Below are positions 1 through 6,021 of a stretch of DNA of 9,233 nt, one piece after another. Source of the DNA: an uncultured Bacilli bacterium (lineage in GTDB: Bacteria; Bacillota_I; Bacilli_A; RF39; UBA660); assembly GCA_944332375.1 (NCBI GenBank), contig CALVJU010000093.1, positions 1 to 9,233 on the forward strand, read 5' to 3'. Under the pieces are notes generated by a model. That model was not told the DNA's origin and did not search any database. It was given only the letters and a program-made list of their open reading frames with translations. Position 1 is the first letter of the stretch; each line of letters begins with the position of its first letter. A program made the translations under genes and the position numbers.

Positions 1-1
1 T

Positions 2-124
2 GCTTATTCTATTACATTTGAAGACGCAACACGTACTTTAACGGATGAAGAAGTCATGAAAGTATTTAATAAAATGATCGCAGAAGTAGAATCTAAATTG
101 AATGCGAAAGTAAGAGATAAATAA
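2..124 (+). CDS. pheT: Phenylalanine-tRNA ligase beta subunit, C-terminal end (partial)
   Basis: The window opens inside a gene; only the last 40 codons and the TAA stop are present. The peptide begins AYSITFEDATRTLTDEEV and ends in a helix rich in Lys and Glu. This matches the end of the FDX-ACB (anticodon-binding) domain that closes PheT, where an S-x-T/F-x-D/E-x-x-R-T-L-T-D-E-E-V pattern is typical. PheT forms the alpha2-beta2 enzyme with PheS and charges tRNA-Phe in the cytoplasm; this domain contacts the tRNA anticodon region. A hairpin terminator starts at the stop codon, so this is the end of the pheS-pheT transcript. The assignment rests on a short segment, but the pattern is distinctive. 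Confidence 0.85.
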   Translation, partial: AYSITFEDATRTLTDEEVMKVFNKMIAEVESKLNAKVRDK

Positions 125-155
125 AAAGGTATCTAGTTTTGATGCCTTTTTCTTT
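124..155 (+). terminator. Rho-independent terminator of pheT
   Basis: The arm AAAAGGTATC (124-133) pairs with GATGCCTTTT (141-150) across a 7-base loop. The 10-bp stem contains one G-U pair and leads into a T-rich tail (TTTTTCTTT). It lies directly on the pheT stop codon. Its 3' arm and loop edge, TTTTGATGCCTTTT, recur exactly at 978-991. Confidence 0.8.
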
Positions 156-159
156 GCTA

Positions 160-188
160 TTGATTTTTTAAAAATAAAGTGTTATTTT
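160..188 (+). promoter_or_regulatory. Possible sigma-A promoter for the trmH gene
   Basis: TTGATT (160-165) and TATTTT (183-188) are separated by 17 bases and each match the consensus at four of six positions. This is the best pair between the pheT terminator and the methyltransferase gene. It would give a leader of roughly 105 bases. The boxes are weak and AT-rich DNA yields such matches by chance. Confidence 0.3.
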
Positions 189-300
189 GGTTACAAATAG
201 AGGTGGTTTTGTGGCAGTTGATGTTGTTTTGCCTCTAGAGAAATGTTTGGGCTTGCAGTGGGATGGGCGTTACAAAATCAAGGAATGAAGGTGTGTGTCA

Positions 301-837
301 ATGGCGAATGTACAATTAACTCATCAAAGTTATAAACATGAGAAGAAAAAATTTCCAATTTATTTAGTGTTAGATAATGTAAGTGATATTGTCAATGTGG
401 GCAGTGCGTTTCGCTTGTCTGATGCTTTAGGTGTTAGTAAAATATATATTTGTGGTACTAAACCCATAGAAATTTTAAAGAATAAAAAGTTAACTAGAGT
501 TTCTCGAAATACGATTCATTATGTGGATTATGAAATTTGTGATGATACGAAAAAATGTATTCGAAATTTACAACTTCATGATATTACTGTTTTGGCTTTA
601 GAATTAACAACTCAAAGTATTCCTATACAAAATTATAGTTTTGAGCAACAGAGAGCTTATGCATTTGTGGTTGGTAATGAGCAAGATGGTGTTTCTCAGG
701 AAGCATTAGATACGGTTGATGATACAGTACATATTGATATGTTTGGTAATAATTCTTCTATGAATGTATCTGTAGCTACTGGAATTGCTATATCACAATG
801 TGTAAATAAAATTAGGTGTTATGTTGAAAAACAATGA
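301..837 (+). CDS. TrmH/SpoU-family RNA 2'-O-methyltransferase (short form)
   Basis: This 178-residue protein is probably an S-adenosylmethionine-dependent 2'-O-ribose methyltransferase of tRNA or rRNA with the SPOUT knotted fold. All three SpoU motifs are visible. Motif 1 is DNVSDIVNVGSAFR (residues 25-38, with Asn32 and Arg38). Motif 2 is VVGNEQDGVS (123-132). Motif 3 is MFGNNSSMNVSVATG (147-161), forming the cofactor-binding knot. There is no N-terminal substrate-binding extension, so it resembles the roughly 175-residue stand-alone TrmH-like proteins rather than RlmB or classical TrmH; its RNA target cannot be told. ATG at 301 is preferred over GTG at 295 because the GAAGGTG site (287-293) is 7 bases from the ATG but overlaps nearly onto the GTG. 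The gene stands alone, convergent with gatD. Confidence 0.88.
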   Translation: MANVQLTHQSYKHEKKKFPIYLVLDNVSDIVNVGSAFRLSDALGVSKIYICGTKPIEILKNKKLTRVSRNTIHYVDYEICDDTKKCIRNLQLHDITVLALELTTQSIPIQNYSFEQQRAYAFVVGNEQDGVSQEALDTVDDTVHIDMFGNNSSMNVSVATGIAISQCVNKIRCYVEKQ

Positions 838-895
838 TCGTAGCAGTATCTTACAAAGCAAAGGAGATCATGGAGATAGAAATTTAACAACTTCA

Positions 896-925
896 ATAAT
901 AAGGGAAAAAAGTTTTCCCCATTAT
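896..925. other. Imperfect stem-loop between trmH and gatD
   Basis: ATAAT (896-900) pairs with ATTAT (921-925) and GGGAAAA (903-909) pairs with TTTTCCC (913-919). Two unpaired bases on one side face one on the other, with a 3-base loop. It lies between convergent genes but has no T-tract after it on either strand, so it is not a standard intrinsic terminator. It could be an mRNA 3'-end stabilising structure or chance. Confidence 0.4.
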
Positions 926-962
926 AAAACATTTAGATGAAAATGGCAAAAAAAGCTCAGAT

Positions 963-991
963 AAAAGGCATCAATCATTTTGATGCCTTTT
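963..991 (-). terminator. Terminator of the murT-gatD operon, possibly bidirectional
   Basis: AAAAGGCATC (963-972) pairs perfectly over 10 bp with GATGCCTTTT (982-991) across a 9-base loop. Read on the minus strand, the first arm encodes the last GatD codons (Lys-Ala-Ser-Lys) and the loop holds the TGA stop. The second arm ends in TTTT, and a run of seven T follows eight bases later. Read on the plus strand it could also stop transcripts from the methyltransferase gene. It is nearly identical to the pheT terminator. Confidence 0.75.
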
Positions 992-1718
992 CCTCAGTTA
1001 TTTTTTTATAATAAGTATCTATAAATGTATCGTGAGCTTTTTTCTCTAATTGAAGAGAGAAGTTTTTTAGTTTGAAATTTGGATCTTTCGTAAGAATTAA
1101 CTTTTTTACAAAGTATTTTAGTAATTCAGGATTTCTTATTAAGAGTGGACCAATTAAATAAGTTCCATAAAATTCATATTCGTGGATTCCTTCTTTTTTA
1201 GATGTTGGATAAGATCCAGTTCCATGAATTACATGAAAGAGAGGATCTTTATTTTCTCTCATAATACTATTTTGATTTTGAAAACCGAGAACTGGTTCTT
1301 TCACAAAATCACATTGAAATAATGCTTCATCAGCGATACGAAATTTTTCTTGTTTTGCGAAATAAGGAAAAATATTCAATGCTTTTATTTTCTTTTTGTC
1401 AGTAGTGTAAATATATCTTCCAAATAATTCAATCGCATTTCCAGTGACAAGAAATAATTGTTTTTCTTTGATGTGCTTTTCAATTTCATCACGATATTTG
1501 AATAAATGCTTTAAGACTAGTTTTTGATTGTCTTCTGTTCCTGCACCTATGTATACCATGTCATAATCGTCAAAGTGTAATTCATCTTCTATGGATAAAG
1601 ATAGAACAGTAACAGATACGCTTTGACTTTCTAATTGTTTTTTTAGAGCTTTGATATTTCCATTTTCTCCGTATAGATTTAAAAGATCATAATAAAGATG
1701 AGCAATTGTTATTTTCAT
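975..1718 (-). CDS. gatD: GatD-like glutamine amidotransferase subunit lacking the catalytic dyad
   Basis: This 247-residue protein has the length and layout of GatD, the class I (CobB/CobQ-like) glutaminase partner of MurT that supplies ammonia to amidate D-Glu in lipid II. Visible family features are the N-terminal HLYYDLLNLYGENGNIKAL (residues 7-25), the strand-turn YIGAGTEDNQ (56-65), the nucleophile-elbow region LFLVTGNAIELFGRYI (88-103) and GTYLIGPLLIRNPE (185-198). In active relatives the elbow reads I-C-G-G and the second motif G-T-Y-L-H-G-P. Here the nucleophile Cys is Thr92 (codon ACT) and the catalytic His is Ile189. The only Cys in the protein (136) is elsewhere. The fold and pairing look intact but glutamine hydrolysis should not work. 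The gene overlaps murT by 4 bp (ATGA), with GGAAG as its binding site inside murT. Assignment to the family is firm; the exact function is open. Confidence 0.8.
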   Translation of the reverse strand: MKITIAHLYYDLLNLYGENGNIKALKKQLESQSVSVTVLSLSIEDELHFDDYDMVYIGAGTEDNQKLVLKHLFKYRDEIEKHIKEKQLFLVTGNAIELFGRYIYTTDKKKIKALNIFPYFAKQEKFRIADEALFQCDFVKEPVLGFQNQNSIMRENKDPLFHVIHGTGSYPTSKKEGIHEYEFYGTYLIGPLLIRNPELLKYFVKKLILTKDPNFKLKNFSLQLEKKAHDTFIDTYYKKITEEKASK

Positions 1719-3049
1719 TCTTCATCACTTCCTTTCAAAGCATTAGAAAGTGGTTTTACATAATCAAAATTTAAGATTGCAAATAAATCTCCTTTTGTTT
1801 TCTTTTTTAAATAAGGAGTCGCTTCTTCAATCGTTTCAAACGTGATAATCTTCTTTTCTTCAATTCCAGCATATTTCATTCTCACTGCGATGTCATAACG
1901 GTTTACACCAATACAAACTATTTTTTCTAAGTTTTTATCATTCAATTGTTCAAATGAAATATCATATAACCAAGAAACATCATTGTATTGATATCTTCTA
2001 CTAATTTCTTTCCAACCGATCACAATTGTTTTCTGTCCTTTAAAACGAGTGGTATAAAAAATAGATTGATTAAATGTCGTACTGTTTTCGTTTTTATTAC
2101 TTAATATGTGAACCGTTCTTTTTCCTAAAGCAAAGATATTTTCTACTTTTGTTTGTTGTGTGATCTCATTCATTTGTTCTGTTATTTTTTTCTCTTGGTG
2201 TAATAACATGGATAGAATAGAAAAAGCAGCAAGTAAGTTATATGTTTGATAAAGAAGACCAGGTTTAACAATGAGATCATATTTTTGATTAATTGTCATT
2301 TTTTCTTTTTCAAAGTTTAATTTTGTTACTTCATAAGTTGGTTTTGGTCTAGAAAATTGTTTACAATAACAATCATAATGTCCTAATGTTTCAAACAAAT
2401 AAGATTGATAGTGTAATTTTTTATGACATACTGGACAATGGGTTATATTTAAGTTTTCAAATTTTGGTTCTTTTGTCTCGTACTTGTTTTTTCCAATTCC
2501 ATAATAAGTAATCTGACAACCATGATTTTCAAACTTTTGTAAGTATGGATCATCGGCATTTAGAATGAGATGCATGTTAGAGTCTAAAGCTTTTTCAATT
2601 TCACGAAACACTTGATCAAAATGACCTTGTCTCGGTGGCTGATCTCTCGTGATATTGGTAATGACTACATACTTAGGGTGTACTTGTGGAAAGACATATT
2701 TGGTATATCGTTCATCGATTTCTAATACAAAGTAATCTGCTTTGACAATTCCTTTGAAGTTCGCATATTGTAATAACATACTTAAAATACCAGCATCTAA
2801 ATTAGAACCAGATTCATTGTGAGCAACAGTATATCCATTTTTTCTTAAAATAGATGCAATCATTTTTGTAGTACTTCCTTTTCCACTAGAACCTGTTACT
2901 GCAATGACATCTCCTGGAATTGTTAGTTTACTTAAAAATTGTGGGTCGAATTTTAAAAGAATTTTTCCTGGTAGTGAACTTCCTCTACCAAGTAGTTTTC
3001 CAAAAAAGCAAAGTGCTTTGCCAAATGCGATCAATAGTTTTGTTTTCAT
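1715..3049 (-). CDS. murT: MurT-like Mur ligase (lipid II isoglutaminyl synthase subunit family)
   Basis: MurT is an ATP-dependent Mur-ligase-type enzyme that activates the D-Glu alpha-carboxylate of lipid II so that ammonia from GatD can amidate it. The central ATPase domain shows a P-loop, VTGSSGKGSTTK (residues 51-62), then NESGSNLDAGI (78-88), VLEIDERY (108-115), TNITRDQ (131-137) and LNADDPYL (163-170). A Cys4 zinc-ribbon insertion follows (C205, C208, C227, C229), the mark that separates MurT from MurC-F. YNLLAAF (270-276) starts the C-terminal domain (DUF1727), which keeps FNQ (326-328) and NDVSWLYD (356-363) with the expected catalytic Asp357. Oddities are GSSGKGST where GTNGKT-T is usual, and C-x-C in the second zinc knuckle. 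The 444-residue length is normal. GGGGG at 3060-3064 is the likely binding site. The gene leads a two-gene operon with gatD. Confidence 0.88.
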   Translation of the reverse strand: MKTKLLIAFGKALCFFGKLLGRGSSLPGKILLKFDPQFLSKLTIPGDVIAVTGSSGKGSTTKMIASILRKNGYTVAHNESGSNLDAGILSMLLQYANFKGIVKADYFVLEIDERYTKYVFPQVHPKYVVITNITRDQPPRQGHFDQVFREIEKALDSNMHLILNADDPYLQKFENHGCQITYYGIGKNKYETKEPKFENLNITHCPVCHKKLHYQSYLFETLGHYDCYCKQFSRPKPTYEVTKLNFEKEKMTINQKYDLIVKPGLLYQTYNLLAAFSILSMLLHQEKKITEQMNEITQQTKVENIFALGKRTVHILSNKNENSTTFNQSIFYTTRFKGQKTIVIGWKEISRRYQYNDVSWLYDISFEQLNDKNLEKIVCIGVNRYDIAVRMKYAGIEEKKIITFETIEEATPYLKKKTKGDLFAILNFDYVKPLSNALKGSDEE

Positions 3050-3072
3050 CTAACATCATCCCCCGTGATTTC

Positions 3073-3101
3073 ATTATATCATATGTCTTTTTTTCCCACA
3101 A
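3073..3101 (-). promoter_or_regulatory. Sigma-A promoter of murT-gatD, extended -10
   Basis: On the minus strand TTGTGG (3101-3096) is followed after 17 bases by a perfect TATAAT (3078-3073). TG one base upstream of the -10 box gives TGATATAAT. It lies 24 bases before the murT start codon, giving a leader of only about 15-20 bases. This is one of the two best promoters in the window. Confidence 0.75.
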
Positions 3102-3128
3102 CAAAAATACATAACCGTTTAGGAAAAA

Positions 3129-3136
3129 CATAAAAT
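3129..3136 (+). promoter_or_regulatory. Candidate -10 element for the yqfC operon
   Basis: CATAAAAT sits 17 bases before the yqfC start. It can be read as a sigma-A -10 (TAAAAT, five of six) or as resembling the CATA-x-x-x-T -10 box of sporulation sigma-E, which drives yqfC and yqfD in Bacillus subtilis. No convincing -35 box of either type is seen at the right distance, so the sigma factor is undecided. Confidence 0.3.
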
Positions 3137-3153
3137 GTGATAGGTGATAGCAA

Positions 3154-3387
3154 ATGATTTCAAGAATTCAATCTTACTTATTAGAGACAGAATTTTCGAT
3201 GCATTATTATGAAGATCAAATCGATATCGTGAATTATAAAGAGATTTGTCATATCAGTGACACAGAAATTGTATTAAAAAGTCCTACGAACCAGATTGTC
3301 ATTACCGGAAGCAATTTAACAATTACAAGACTATTGGAGGATGAATTTTTATTAAAGGGGAAAGTTTCTAAGATAGAATTTAGGTGA
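3154..3387 (+). CDS. yqfC: YqfC/YabP-family sporulation protein
   Basis: This small soluble protein of 77 residues is predicted to be nearly all beta-strand. It matches the YabP/YqfC family in length and in the pattern of short strands ending in NQIVITGSNLTITRL (residues 46-60), then LLKGKVSKIEF (66-76). The family shows the same G-x-x-L-x-I then G-x-I-x-x-I-E-F endings. The molecular role is unknown. In Bacillus it is made in the mother cell during sporulation and always sits next to yqfD, as here. ATG at 3154 is preceded by AGGTGAT (3142-3148), complementary to the 16S tail. It is the first gene of the long plus-strand operon, divergent from murT. Its stop codon lies within the yqfD ribosome binding site, so the two are probably translationally coupled. 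Confidence 0.82.
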   Translation: MISRIQSYLLETEFSMHYYEDQIDIVNYKEICHISDTEIVLKSPTNQIVITGSNLTITRLLEDEFLLKGKVSKIEFR

Positions 3388-3392
3388 TTGTG

Positions 3393-4553
3393 ATGCGAAA
3401 TAAAATACAACTGGAAGTTGAAGGAAGGAATATAGAACGTTTTATAAAGCGACTGATAAAAGAGAAAATTCCTCTTTTAAAAATCACACAGTTAAATTAT
3501 AAAAAAATTAGAATACTGATTTATTTCGATGATTATGAAAAGGTAAATAGATTGAAGACGATTTATCGGATTACGATTGTAAAAACATATGGTATAGTTG
3601 CTTTAAAAAAACGTGTAAAAAAACACTGGTTTTATTTATTTTCTCTTGCTGTTGCTGGTGTTGTTTTATTCATTCTCTCACATCTTATTTATCAAATCGA
3701 AGTGATTGATTTAGATAAGAAAGTTCGTGATTTTTTAACAACTGCACTAAAAGAAGAAGGAGTTTCACCCATTCAGTGGAAAAAGAGTTATGACGAATTA
3801 GAACAAGTAAAAAAATCAATTTTAAAGAAGTATCAAGATGAGATTGAATGGATGGAGATAGAAACAGTTGGAACAAAATATGTTGTTCGTGTTGAAATGA
3901 GAAAACATACAGAAGAATCAAAAGAAACAGAGGTGAGAAATATCGTTGCTTCAAAAGATGCGATTGTAAGAACGGTAGAGGCAACGAAGGGAGAAATTGT
4001 AAAAAGAAATAATGATTATGTAAAAGCTGGGGATATTATTATTAGTGGGGAGATTCATTTGAATGAAGAAGTTAAAAATCAAGTGAGTGCGACGGGAACT
4101 GTTTATGGAGAAGTTTGGTATGAAGTAGAAGTGGAAATTCCCTTTCAGTATTATCAAGTAGAACGAACAGGTAGGAAGAATACAATTTATGTGTTTGAAT
4201 TTTTGAATCATCGTTTTGAATTGTTGAATCAAATGCCCTTTCAAGAAAAAGAAAGTGAAGTGACAAAAATTTGGGAACATCTTCTTTTGCCAATTCGTTT
4301 TCAAAAAGAAAAACAAGAAGAAGTGGAACGAACGGATGAAAAATTATCGAAAAATGATGCGATAAAAAAGGCGGTAGAGCTTGGAATTCAAAGGATGGAA
4401 GAAAAGCTAGATGAAAAAGAGAAGATAATTGACGTAAAAACTTTGAAAACGACGCAAAAAAAGAGTAAAATGGTAGTAGATATGTTTTTTACTGTATATG
4501 AAGACATTACCGCTTATGCGAAAATAGAAGAAAAAGAAAACGCCCAAGAATAG
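3393..4553 (+). CDS. yqfD: YqfD-family sporulation membrane protein
   Basis: This 386-residue protein has a cytoplasmic N-terminal alpha/beta domain (residues 1-75), a basic stretch, one transmembrane helix (about 79-102) and a long extracytoplasmic part. The family signature follows: RNIVASKDAIVRTVEA (182-197), then GEIVKRNNDYVKAGDIIISG (200-219), a barrel resembling biotinyl/lipoyl carriers and membrane-fusion adaptors. ATGTVYGEVWYEVEVEIPF comes next (about 233-251). The C-terminus is highly charged and probably helical. Length is close to the roughly 400 residues usual for YqfD. Its biochemical role is unknown; in Bacillus it belongs to the mother-cell sporulation regulon. ATG at 3393 is chosen over GTG at 3384 because AGGTGAT (3382-3388) is well placed only for the former. 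Confidence 0.85.
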   Translation: MRNKIQLEVEGRNIERFIKRLIKEKIPLLKITQLNYKKIRILIYFDDYEKVNRLKTIYRITIVKTYGIVALKKRVKKHWFYLFSLAVAGVVLFILSHLIYQIEVIDLDKKVRDFLTTALKEEGVSPIQWKKSYDELEQVKKSILKKYQDEIEWMEIETVGTKYVVRVEMRKHTEESKETEVRNIVASKDAIVRTVEATKGEIVKRNNDYVKAGDIIISGEIHLNEEVKNQVSATGTVYGEVWYEVEVEIPFQYYQVERTGRKNTIYVFEFLNHRFELLNQMPFQEKESEVTKIWEHLLLPIRFQKEKQEEVERTDEKLSKNDAIKKAVELGIQRMEEKLDEKEKIIDVKTLKTTQKKSKMVVDMFFTVYEDITAYAKIEEKENAQE

Positions 4554-4566
4554 GAAGTGAGCGTAT

Positions 4567-5184
4567 ATGTTACAAGAAACGATATTGAATATATTTGAAA
4601 ATAGTTGGCCAATGATCTTTATTTTTTCGATGATTGTAATTTCCATGCGGATTACAGATATTGTTAAGAATGATCGGAAAGTTGTTTTTTATAAAGAAAT
4701 ATTAGGCCTTTTGTTTATTGTTTATATTTTATGTTTATTCCATGTGGTTACTTTTCAAGATGTGACTTGGTCAAGTTCTAATTTTATACCATTTAAAGAA
4801 ATGTTACGATATCGTTTTGCTTCTTCTTTATTTTTTCGTAATGTGTTAGGAAATATGTTGATGTTTATTCCTTTTGGCTTTTTTGTCTCTTATTTTTTAA
4901 AGTTAAAAAAGCCATATTCTATTTTACTACTAAGTTTATTGATTTCTAGTACGATTGAGACAACACAGTTATTAATTGGACGAGTGTTTGATGTCGATGA
5001 TATTATTTTAAATGTTGTTGGAGGAGTTGTTGGGTTTGCGGTTTACAAGTTATTTTCTATTTTAAAAGAGCATCTTCCTGCTTTCTTGAAAAAAGATATG
5101 ATTTATAATATAATAATGTTGATTTTACTGCTATTTTTGTTTTGGCAGTTGTATCAGATTATTAACATAGGGGGAGCTATATGA
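4567..5184 (+). CDS. VanZ-family integral membrane protein
   Basis: This hydrophobic 205-residue protein has about six membrane segments (roughly residues 13-27, 45-64, 88-110, 117-135, 145-165 and 179-199). The conserved VanZ-like motifs appear in order. NFIPF (72-76) is followed by RNVLGNMLMFIPFGF (91-105). A helix with Glu131 and Gln134 (SSTIETTQLL) comes next, then DVDDIILNVVGG (142-153). VanZ was named from a teicoplanin-resistance gene, but most chromosomal members have no known function, so resistance should not be assumed. The binding site AGGAAGTGAG overlaps the yqfD stop codon, and the end overlaps ybeY by 4 bp (ATGA), placing it firmly inside the operon. In the Bacillus gene order phoH and yqfF/pgpH occupy this position. 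Confidence 0.85.
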   Translation: MLQETILNIFENSWPMIFIFSMIVISMRITDIVKNDRKVVFYKEILGLLFIVYILCLFHVVTFQDVTWSSSNFIPFKEMLRYRFASSLFFRNVLGNMLMFIPFGFFVSYFLKLKKPYSILLLSLLISSTIETTQLLIGRVFDVDDIILNVVGGVVGFAVYKLFSILKEHLPAFLKKDMIYNIIMLILLLFLFWQLYQIINIGGAI

Positions 5185-5633
5185 ATGAAGTAGAGATCAT
5201 TGACGAAGTAGGATGTCATTTTGAAGAGTTAGAAGAGCTTCCTACTTATATAGAGTTTGTGTTAGAACATGAGAATTTAAAACATGTATTGTTTAATGTG
5301 ATTTTTGTGAGTAATGAAAGAATTCATGAGATCAATCGTCTTTATCGAAATGTAGATCGTCCAACGGATGTGATTACTTTTGCACTAGAGGATCATAAAG
5401 AGATAGAGACTCCAGAAGTTCGTGTTTTAGGTGATATTTATATATCTGTGGATAAAGTAGTAGAACAAGCTAAGTTATATGGACACTCTAGGAAAAGAGA
5501 ATTATTTTTTTTAGTTACACATGGGATTTATCACTTACTTGGGTATGATCATATGACTGAGGAAGAAGAGAAAGTGATGTTTCAAAAGCAGAAGGAAGTG
5601 TTAGAAGAATATGGAGTCAAAAGAGAAATATAG
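5181..5633 (+). CDS. ybeY: YbeY endoribonuclease / rRNA maturation factor
   Basis: YbeY is a metal-dependent single-strand endoribonuclease family implicated in 16S rRNA 3'-end maturation and 70S ribosome quality control. The signature H-x3-H-x5-H is complete as THGIYHLLGYDH, with His114, His118 and His124 as the zinc ligands. Other conserved stretches are INRLYRNVDRPTDVITF (residues 51-67) and LGDIYIS (83-89). At 150 residues the length is normal. It overlaps the VanZ gene by 4 bp and the first dgkA gene by 23 bp, so translation is probably coupled. Pairing with era downstream is a widely conserved arrangement and fits their shared link to 16S rRNA maturation. Confidence 0.95.
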   Translation: MNEVEIIDEVGCHFEELEELPTYIEFVLEHENLKHVLFNVIFVSNERIHEINRLYRNVDRPTDVITFALEDHKEIETPEVRVLGDIYISVDKVVEQAKLYGHSRKRELFFLVTHGIYHLLGYDHMTEEEEKVMFQKQKEVLEEYGVKREI

Positions 5634-6009
5634 AGTAAGTTTAAAAGGGTATCTCAAGGGATTTACTTATGCGAAAGACGGACTTGTTTCCGCTTACAAG
5701 AATGAACAGAGTATGACGATTCACTTTATGACTACGGTACTTGTTGTAATACTTTGTATTGTTTTAAAAGCATCCGTTCTGGAATGGGCTGTTTCTATTC
5801 TACTATTGGGATTAATTGCTGGAATGGAGCTAATTAATACTTCTTTAGAAGCAGTGATTGATTTGATTAGCCCAAAAATACATCCTTTGGCAAAAGTAGG
5901 GAAAGATACCGCTTCTGCTGCAGTTGCTTTCTTATCTTGTATTGCTTTCTTATTTTGGGTGATCTTATTTGGACCAAGGCTTGTGACTTTGATTCTTAGC
6001 TTGTTTTAG
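5611..6009 (+). CDS. dgkA: Diacylglycerol/undecaprenol kinase family protein, copy 1
   Basis: This 132-residue small membrane kinase of the DgkA family uses ATP to phosphorylate diacylglycerol or, in Gram-positive bacteria, undecaprenol, which recycles the cell-wall lipid carrier. An amphipathic N-terminus (KGFTYAKDGLVSAYKNEQSM, residues 16-35) leads into three membrane helices (about 37-52, 56-75 and 103-130). The family signature ELINTSLEAVIDL (73-85), then HPLAKVGKDTASAAV (91-105), is intact, including the Glu and Asn of the active-site helix. The start lies inside ybeY; there is no other candidate start before residue 35, and AAGGAAG lies 12 bases upstream, so initiation probably depends on ybeY translation. 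It is followed after 12 bp by a second copy in the same 420-bp register. Confidence 0.9.
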   Translation: MESKEKYRVSLKGYLKGFTYAKDGLVSAYKNEQSMTIHFMTTVLVVILCIVLKASVLEWAVSILLLGLIAGMELINTSLEAVIDLISPKIHPLAKVGKDTASAAVAFLSCIAFLFWVILFGPRLVTLILSLF

Positions 6010-6021
6010 GTGGTGAATGAT

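Noticed and set aside
295..300. GTG start of the methyltransferase two codons upstream
   Set aside because: The GAAGGTG site ends only 1-2 bases before this GTG, but is properly spaced from ATG 301.
870..887. AAGGAG followed by a 5-codon frame (M-E-I-E-I) after trmH
   Set aside because: The frame is only five codons, the spacing to the ATG is 3 bases, and there is no family match; most likely chance.
2920..3114. Plus-strand open frame opposite the start of murT
   Set aside because: It is antisense to a well-supported coding region, has no ribosome binding site, and its composition is that of a reverse-strand shadow.
3685..4646. Several minus-strand open frames opposite yqfD and the start of the VanZ gene
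   Set aside because: They are rich in Phe, Leu, Ile and His, as expected from reversing Lys/Glu-rich coding DNA. They overlap each other in different frames and lack start signals.
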